11,369 nt of DNA from Flavobacteriaceae bacterium (GTDB lineage: Bacteria > Bacteroidota > Bacteroidia > Flavobacteriales > Flavobacteriaceae). Shown here piece by piece: positions 9,101 through 11,369 of this stretch (within the stretch, counting starts at the first letter, position 1; every line of letters starts with the position of its first letter). The position numbers and the translations under genes were made by a program. The stretch covers positions 1 to 11,369 of the forward strand of contig JAQWON010000121.1 in assembly GCA_029245825.1 (NCBI GenBank), written 5' to 3'. The notes below the pieces were generated by a model that was given only the letters and a program-made list of their open reading frames with translations, did no database searches and was not told the origin of the DNA.

Positions 9101-11369
9101 GACCCAGAATTTCCTGTCTGATAAGCTCCTTGACTTCCATCCCATACCGCTAGATAAAATGGTTTGGTAGCCATGGTTGCATTATTGGCCTTTGCATAAA
9201 CTGAAAAAGTATAGGTCGTGTTTGGCTCAAAAGTGTAATTTCTATAAGTGACACCATATTCTTGGTTTGTATACATTGAAAACAGCCTAGTTTCACTATC
9301 ATAGCTTGCTGTAGTTATTCCATACCCATTGTCTGGCAATGAAGAGCTAACCCTATTATGACTTCTGCCAGATGCTTCAGAAAAATAATACTCAATTCCC
9401 GGTACAAATTCATTTCTCCAAGCAGATCCCGATACCCCACTATGGGTCCAACCGTTAGCTGACCAATACCAATAACCAGAGTAGGTCAATAAATTTCTTG
9501 CCCCTTCAACTGTTTTAGATATTTCAAGAGTTTGAGTGGTGCCATCAGCCCTAGCAAAACTATCTGTCAGAGTTAAACTTCCCAGGGAGGTCTGCCCCTT
9601 ATTTTCAATTGCTATGGTGTAGTTTATTATGTCTCCAACATCTTTCAGTCCATTTCCATTTTTATCAGTTGTGATAAATGTTTTTGTGACCTCTACTGCG
9701 GACTCATTGTCGAGATCTGTTTTTGTTGGATCATCATCCGCCGGCGTTGTTGGGTCATCACTAACCGTGGTTACTGTTCCTGTAATCCCTGAAGGAGTTG
9801 TAAACTCAGCTGAAACACTTACCACGTTAGAAACAAAGTCTCCACCATCCATCGCTGCTTGGTTAATGGTGAAACTAGCTGTATAGCTAGCCACTCCCCC
9901 TGGAGGCAAATAGGTTACCCTTGGATCAAAAGTTCCTGAGGTAGCAGCTGTAGGGGTGAAAAAAGTATCATAGGTATAAGTCAGGCGCGTAGGAGAAGGA
10001 TTTTCTTCTACCTGAAAGCCCCAAAATGCAGCACCATGACTACCGTTGTGCGGAGGTCTTATCCCTACCCGTCCTACTCCAGGAGTTGCACCAGTAGTGA
10101 TAGTAAAGGAATATCTTTTAAACTGAAGATCAGTCATAAAGAGCCAATCAGATTTCTCAGCCATCTCCCAATTGTAGCGCTCATCGGTATAATTTGTGCC
10201 ATGTGCGTTATTTGATGTTTCCCACTCCTTTGTTGTATCGCTTGTATTTCCTGTATGAAAAACTAGTTTCCATCTATGATCAGTTTCTGATCCATCACTA
10301 CTTAAGTGGTCGCCTGAATAAGCCCTAGCATAAACGGATACTGTATATTTCGTGTTTGGCTTAAGGTTCTGTCCGTTATTAACTATTTGATACATCCATG
10401 AAAGCTCATATATATTGTTTTGATCAGCGCTATGACTTGTCATTCTTGTCCAATAGGTATAATTATGTGGGTAATCAGCTTGTGAACTAGAACCAACATC
10501 ACCAAAATTCCCAGATGTGGTTTGAAATCCTTCTGGCAGATCCACATCCGATGCAGAAACTCCAGATAAAGTAGCATTATAATAATATGGAACGCCTGCA
10601 GCAGGATAATTAGAGGTCGTCCATTCACTAATATAACTACTGCTAGTCGTTATCTGCCAGGGGCCCCCGGTATATCGAACAGAATTACTTCTTTTCGCTA
10701 GGTTTGTAGTGGAGGTGAAGGTTGTTGTTGTATTAACGTCGCTAAAAGTAAGATCAAGTTTTTGAATCAATGCCCCATCTTCATCATTTAATAAATCATC
10801 TACATCTAACTTAAGATCGATGTTTCCTGTATTTGAAATTGTTATGGCATAGACTAGAGAATCTCCAAGATTGGTGAGCCCATCTAAATTATTATCGATT
10901 ACCTGTACTGTTTTCTCAGCTTCCACCTTAGGGTTAGAACATCCCACATCGTAACCTGAATCCCTATAGTCTAAATCCCCATCCTTGTCTAAATCCTGTG
11001 GCGTGGTATAACCATCGATTCCGCTAGTGACAGTACCTGTAGCGTTCTGAGTGACTGAATTCGGTCCTAAAATACCATCCCCATTTGGATCTGTAAACCC
11101 AGCCTCATTCACGTCATTACAACCATCTCCATCAGAATCTAATTCAAAAGCATCAATGTTATTATCATTATCAGAATCTCTTAAAGTGTTTGACTCTGCC
11201 GTGTCATGAGCACCATCATTATCAGCATCAACAAAACCTGCATCATTAATATCAATTCTTCCATCTCCATTAGTATCTAAAGCTTCATTGCCTGACTCAA
11301 TAGAATCAAATATTCCATCGTTGTCAGAATCTAAATCTATCCCGTTGGGAATCCCATCCCCATCAATAT
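1..11369 (-). CDS. Giant repeat adhesin-like surface protein, internal fragment, open at both ends
   Basis: One minus-strand frame (codon top bases at coordinates divisible by 3, from 11367 to 3) reads through 3,789 codons without a stop, so both termini lie outside the window. The fragment begins with Asp-rich D-x-D-x-DG calcium-binding repeats, then carries 19 DUF11/DUF7507-type beta-sandwich units, with three carbohydrate-binding-like and two C-type-lectin-like domains inserted into four of them. Composition is rich in Asp, Ser, Thr, Asn and Gly. I see only four Cys, two in the first 146 residues and two in a lectin linker, which fits an extracellular protein. Every unit start falls in the same frame, so there is no frameshift. 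By family precedent such proteins are secreted and act in adhesion, gliding or polysaccharide capture, in Bacteroidota often through type IX secretion. The signal peptide and C-terminal sorting domain that would prove this are not in view. No start codon is called. Confidence 0.95.
148..579 (-). repeat. DUF11/DUF7507-type unit 18 (144 residues)
   Basis: Core: SIEVSKTATVTQNDGNTTND, TGDVIVYTIVVTNTGNVTLS, LVDTLTNGSGGSLTLTSGPT. Exit SSPGQSNDVTDVSDDGIDDD then GNTINDPTV. Units 17 and 18 are the same length and lie end to end. Confidence 0.88.
580..1011 (-). repeat. DUF11/DUF7507-type unit 17 (144 residues)
   Basis: Core: SMEITKTATVSDVNSNGNND, ETDIITYTIVVSNTGNVILS, LTDTLTDANAGSLSLNSSLT. GD is replaced by TD. 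Exit SSPGQSNDVSDVSDDGDDAD leads to the next unit. Confidence 0.88.
1012..1440 (-). repeat. DUF11/DUF7507-type unit 16 (143 residues)
   Basis: Core: AIEVTKTASVTDEGDGNIGS, GDVINYIITIENKGNVTLTG, ISDTLTDGNGATLNMSSGPS. NKGN subtype with the GSNRGSNTGTLIAGE loop. Exit NDVSDISDDGIDNDGNTVSD, with SDTTV instead of DDPTV. Confidence 0.88.
1301..1350. repeat. 50-base near-identical segment, copy 1 (unit 16)
   Basis: It matches 2591-2640 at 49 of 50 bases; the only difference is g at 1330 against a at 2620. It encodes the ENKGNVTLTGLTISDTL strand region. The copies are 1,290 bases apart (three unit lengths), while the intervening units 14 and 15 are more diverged. Confidence 0.9.
1441..1863 (-). repeat. 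DUF11/DUF7507-type unit 15 (141 residues)
   Basis: Core: SINAIKSATVSDTNANSKTD, AGDIITYTIVVSNTGGVPLQ, LNDTLKDGNNANLALDSGPT. NTGN is NTGG. The exit uses QATGQGGSGIVNDTSDDPNT in place of SSPGQSNDVSD. Confidence 0.88.
1864..2295 (-). repeat. DUF11/DUF7507-type unit 14 (144 residues)
   Basis: Core: AIEATKTATVSDVNSNGVND, PGDIITYTIVVVNTGNVTLT, LTDTIKDDNNNALSLDGGPT. Its exit linker is unusual: DVTDFSDNGNDNDGNIYNDW followed by TEVQT, where nearly all other units have DDPTV. Confidence 0.88.
2296..2733 (-). repeat. DUF11/DUF7507-type unit 13 (146 residues)
   Basis: Core: SLEVTKTVTVNDTNSNGKND, QGDIITYSIKVENKGNVTLT, ISDTLTDGNGGSLSLTSGPS. The middle loop EGVGGSLGSAPGTMKPDEIQ is atypical. It shares a 50-base stretch with unit 16 (one mismatch). 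Exit NVSDTSDNGNDIDGNTVDDP. Confidence 0.88.
2591..2640. repeat. 50-base near-identical segment, copy 2 (unit 13)
   Basis: Partner of 1301-1350 with a single mismatch. Codons as well as residues are conserved, unlike most unit pairs, where synonymous positions have drifted. Confidence 0.9.
2734..3153 (-). repeat. DUF11/DUF7507-type unit 12 (140 residues)
   Basis: Core: SLEVLKRASITDNGDGANGK, GDIVEYTITIQNKGNVTLTG, VSDTIVDGNGATLSLSNGPY. This is the NKGN subtype with the GSNQGSAQGSLKVSE middle loop. It is the shortest complete unit. It ends SSPGQSNNVSDTSDDPTTGA. Confidence 0.88.
2762..2796. repeat. 35-base linker repeat, copy 1 (end of unit 12)
   Basis: It matches 3182-3216 at 34 of 35 bases (c at 2785 against t at 3205) and encodes the SDDPTTGAANDP linker. 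The 420-base offset equals one unit. Confidence 0.88.
3154..3576 (-). repeat. DUF11/DUF7507-type unit 11 (141 residues)
   Basis: Core: SVLITKTASTTDLNSNGEVD, LGDRITYSITIVNDGDVTLT, LVDTLTDGNSSTLNLDSGPS. The family NTGN is NDGD here. It ends with the DDPTTGAANDPTV linker, whose DNA is nearly identical to that of adjacent unit 12. Confidence 0.88.
3182..3216. repeat. 35-base linker repeat, copy 2 (end of unit 11)
   Basis: Partner of 2762-2796, suggesting that units 11 and 12 exchanged or duplicated this end recently. A more diverged relative lies near 6382-6416 at the end of unit 5. Confidence 0.88.
3577..4008 (-). repeat. DUF11/DUF7507-type unit 10 (144 residues)
   Basis: Core: AIEISKTAVVSDTNANGITD, LNDIITYTILVSNTGNIALN, ITDTLTDANSSTLTPTNGPS. 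The usual GD before IITY is ND. Exit linker TVTDVSDDGNDSDGNTEDDP. Confidence 0.88.
4009..4446 (-). repeat. DUF11/DUF7507-type unit 9 (146 residues)
   Basis: Core: SIMATKSATVFDGNGDGITG, TGDTINYVIMLENTGITNLA, LVDTLTDANGVVLSLTNGPA. Exit linker SVSDVSDNTDDTDGNTLDDP. The usual SSPG preceding the linker is replaced by SNTSDTT. Confidence 0.88.
4447..4875 (-). repeat. DUF11/DUF7507-type unit 8 (143 residues)
   Basis: Core: NVEATKTYEIIDNGDGETKA, GDIVKFIITLENTGNTALSS, LVDVLTDGDGGSLSLTDGPY. The middle segment SATQSSTQGNLKLGEMATYV is shared with unit 4 at protein and largely at DNA level. Exit linker NDVTDRSDDGIDNDGNTVDD. Confidence 0.88.
4876..5307 (-). repeat. DUF11/DUF7507-type unit 7 (144 residues)
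   Basis: Core: SITVQKTAQVADNNGNSKTD, IGDTITYTITVSNTGDTTIT, LSFIDTMVSSLGVTLTYSTP. The middle loop is atypical (PPGRVQTTMGSPLGTLKVGE). The exit linker is NVSDTSDDGDDSDGETEDDP. Confidence 0.87.
5308..6354 (-). repeat. DUF11/DUF7507-type unit 6 (349 residues, carbohydrate-binding-like insert)
   Basis: The unit starts AIDFMKEQEVIDVDGSGTNN, then LGDVIKYKFTITNTGNKTLS and FTMTDTLMDLASNT. It is interrupted after QSITTVPGA by insert C and resumes at YADSLDAAESITLYGYYTIT. The exit is VSDLSDDGIDGDGDTTGDPT. It is separated from inserted units 1-3 by two standard units. Confidence 0.86.
5548..6159 (-). other. Carbohydrate-binding-module-like insert C (fragment residues 1737-1940)
   Basis: The domain spans 204 residues and is a clear paralogue of insert B. 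The start is ATNYLTYSNFSSGWNVHDM (compare ARNLLTYSG in B), with NIEYYFNTSSGRTSS (compare GIEYYFSEASGRS). The shared core is YKNYTFDPNTTYTLSIYAKA, WKRYQIVFKTSAGATNGRIG and YYWGIQLEKGHGATPYIYTY. No lectin-like domain follows it, unlike B. Glycan binding is inferred from the family pattern. Confidence 0.65.
6355..6777 (-). repeat. DUF11/DUF7507-type unit 5 (141 residues)
   Basis: Core motifs: KIVVSKSASVTADNGDG, GPGDTITYSITISNTGN, ITLSDTLLDALGNALTLSSG. It ends with SSPGESNNVTDTSDDPTTGA, a linker subtype shared only with units 11 and 12. Confidence 0.88.
6778..7209 (-). repeat. DUF11/DUF7507-type unit 4 (144 residues)
   Basis: First standard-length unit: TMKVVKTATVSDVNGNSAND, GDIIYYTITVTNTGNVTLSG, VTVSDTLYDNLDNN. 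The middle loop SATQSSTQGNLLVGEMATYV closely resembles that of unit 8. The exit linker is TSDTSDDGDDTDGDTEGDPT. Confidence 0.88.
7210..8190 (-). repeat. DUF11/DUF7507-type unit 3 (327 residues, lectin-like insert)
   Basis: The unit begins RIELSKTTSITDNGDGVLGV, then GDVIVYSIVVTNTGNTTISS and FIDTLTDGNSTTLSLNSS. The reversed C-type-lectin-like domain 2 interrupts it at the same loop used in units 1, 2 and 6. It resumes at IEPGEMDTYTTSYTITQSDV and leaves through SSPGRTNDVSDISDDSDDGD. Confidence 0.87.
7441..8007 (-). other. C-type-lectin-like domain 2, halves in reversed order (fragment residues 1121-1309)
   Basis: The first part (8007-7804, 68 residues) carries C-terminal-half marks of the C-type lectin fold: GVWYLNEPNSDN with an intact EPN motif, then GFWDDRQYNYGHPYIIE, matching W-N-D ... 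ICE. A 12-residue linker (VDHLTQTFTHNS) follows. Then comes the N-terminal half (7767-7441, 109 residues): YYGQYNGHSYFRS, HDTAKANVAG, LKEWEYLQTL, GYFWVGLEQN and GGWYWIDGDNG. The order matches domain 1, although the sequences are well diverged, which argues against an assembly artefact. The retained EPN triplet is the mannose-type motif in animal lectins, but specificity should not be transferred. Confidence 0.7.
8431..8871 (-). other. C-type-lectin-like domain 1, halves in reversed order (fragment residues 833-979)
   Basis: The first 51 residues (8871-8719) match the C-terminal half of a C-type lectin fold: RLRYLGDVSPFTNWASGYPN, then DWVYMYSSTRQW and a final HIVELE, corresponding to the canonical W-x-DG ... 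F-T-N-W ... EPNN ... W-N-D ... ICE. A 14-residue linker with a CSGC pair follows. The next 82 residues (8676-8431) match the N-terminal half: YGGNSYFYTN, SWDQAQSYAQQAGGHLFVPD, QAEHDYV, HFWIGIRHN and DDWYPVYGP. The N-half therefore comes after the C-half. The EPN sugar-specificity motif is YPN here. Calcium or sugar binding is inferred only. The lectin assignment is good; the permutation reading is moderately sure. Confidence 0.7.
8890..9501 (-). other. Carbohydrate-binding-module-like insert B (fragment residues 623-826)
   Basis: The domain spans 204 residues, the same length I assign to insert C. It starts ARNLLTYSGYWYWSANGWTH, has GIEYYFSEASGRS, then YRNYTFEPNTTYTFSVYAKA, KRYKITFTTGAGAGSNGRII and the closing WGLAQLEKGAAATTWIYTYN. 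The WGxxQLEKGxxAT ending is characteristic of CBM_4_9-like or jelly-roll surface domains. Its many exposed-type aromatic residues (YWYW, W-x-H) suit sugar stacking. It sits immediately before the lectin-like domain at 8431-8871, so the two may form one composite binding head. Confidence 0.65.
9700..10929 (-). repeat. DUF11/DUF7507-type unit 1 (410 residues, enlarged by insert)
   Basis: The unit opens with VEAEKTVQVIDNNLDG, then LGDSLVYAITISNTGN, the family core (K-T ... GD ... Y-x-I-x-[VI]-x-N-T-G-N). It is the most diverged unit: the usual LTDTLTDGNG is replaced by DVDDLLNDEDGA. A carbohydrate-binding-like domain of about 246 residues is inserted before the closing strands (PPGGVASYTASFTINQ). 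The Asp-rich exit linker is TVSDDPTTPADDDPTKTD, instead of the usual SDDGxDxDGNTxDDPT. Confidence 0.85.
9967..10704 (-). other. Carbohydrate-binding-module-like insert A (fragment residues 222-467)
   Basis: This domain interrupts unit 1. It shares a skeleton with inserts B and C: an aromatic-rich start (SVRYTGGPWQITTSSSY), a LKPNTKYTVSVYARAYSGD strand pair, FKRYSFTITTGA, GRVGIRPP and a closing AAFWGFQVEENPSPTRLTYT. The pattern NTxYTxSxYAKA ... KRYxxxFxT ... GRIxxxPP ... WGxQLEKG is typical of CBM_4_9-like or galactose-binding-like beta-sandwich domains on bacterial and phage surface proteins. It is longer than B and C, with an extra Trp-rich segment (DHRWKLVFHTGN, KEWET, NWEMAEKSDW). Glycan binding is inferred; ligand unknown. 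Confidence 0.6.
10930..11367 (-). other. Thrombospondin type-3-like calcium-binding region (fragment residues 1-146)
   Basis: These residues are dominated by acidic calcium-loop motifs: IDGDGIPNGIDLDSDNDGI, DTNGDGRIDINDAG, DADNDG, DSDNDNN, DSDGDGCNDVNEAGFTDPNG and DLDKDGDLDYRDSG. The alternating D-x-D-x-DG pattern is that of thrombospondin type-3 or OmpA-linker calcium repeats. The GCNDVNEAGFTDPNGDG segment is a form common in Flavobacteriia surface proteins just before DUF11-type arrays. It contains two of the four Cys seen in the fragment. It probably forms a rigid calcium-loaded segment and may continue upstream beyond the window edge. Confidence 0.85.

Larger units (their letters stand above)
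8191..9699 (-). repeat. DUF11/DUF7507-type unit 2 (503 residues, two inserted domains)
   Basis: The unit starts AVEVTKTFITTDKNGNG, then VGDIINYTIAIENKG and LGSLTLTDSFARADG. It is interrupted after EISKTVEGA by a carbohydrate-binding-like domain followed directly by a reversed C-type-lectin-like domain. It resumes at IEPGEKIELSVDYTITQQDV and ends HNVSDTSDDGDDTDLNTVDD. It is the largest unit in the window, with about 357 residues lying between the two parts of the repeat. Confidence 0.85.

Noticed and set aside
2282..9748. Recurrent GTTGGATCATC-like word as a possible regulatory or recombination site
   Set aside because: It is the reverse complement of codons for the conserved Asp-Asp-Pro-Thr linker, and its spacing follows the unit length, so protein conservation explains it.
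95..9886. Many plus-strand ORFs of 66-118 codons at roughly regular spacing
   Set aside because: They recur because the minus-strand repeats recur. They lie antisense within the continuous 3,789-codon frame, and their Ser/Val/Leu-rich translations are mirror images of the Asp/Thr/Gly repeat codons.

Overview
The whole 11,369-base window lies inside one giant protein-coding gene on the minus strand. A single reading frame (codons from 11367 down to 1) stays open for 3,789 codons with no stop, and neither the true start nor the stop is in the window. I see no intergenic DNA, RNA gene, promoter, terminator, mobile element or CRISPR array. The plus strand and the other minus frames hold only short chance ORFs.

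The product looks like a modular, secreted or surface-exposed adhesin. In protein order (high to low coordinates) it reads as follows. (1) An Asp-rich, thrombospondin-type-3-like calcium-binding stretch (11367-10930). (2) A tandem array of 19 units of the DUF11/DUF7507 (TIGR01451-like) beta-sandwich repeat family, 18 complete and the last cut by the window edge. Ordinary units are 140-146 residues. Four units near the N-terminal side (units 1, 2, 3 and 6) are swollen by insertions at one equivalent loop. The insertions are three carbohydrate-binding-module-like beta-sandwiches (in units 1, 2 and 6) and two C-type-lectin-like domains (in units 2 and 3).

The most unusual observation is that both lectin-like domains have their halves in reversed order. 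The conserved C-terminal half (W-x(3-4)-PN ... W ... I[VI]E) precedes the N-terminal half (SYF ... A ... L ... W[IV]G[IL]), joined by a 12-14 residue linker. This looks like circular permutation nested inside a repeat loop. The array also shows mosaic DNA identity between units, suggesting gene conversion or unequal recombination.

Organism: the DNA is AT-rich (about 40% GC by eye). The D-x-D-x-DG repeats with a GCNDVNEAGFTDPNGDG motif leading into DUF11-type repeats are typical of Bacteroidota, especially Flavobacteriia, often marine. Another aquatic bacterium with giant surface proteins cannot be excluded. A plausible but unproven model is a long calcium-stiffened stalk with glycan-binding domains concentrated toward the N-terminal side, for attachment to polysaccharide or other cells.
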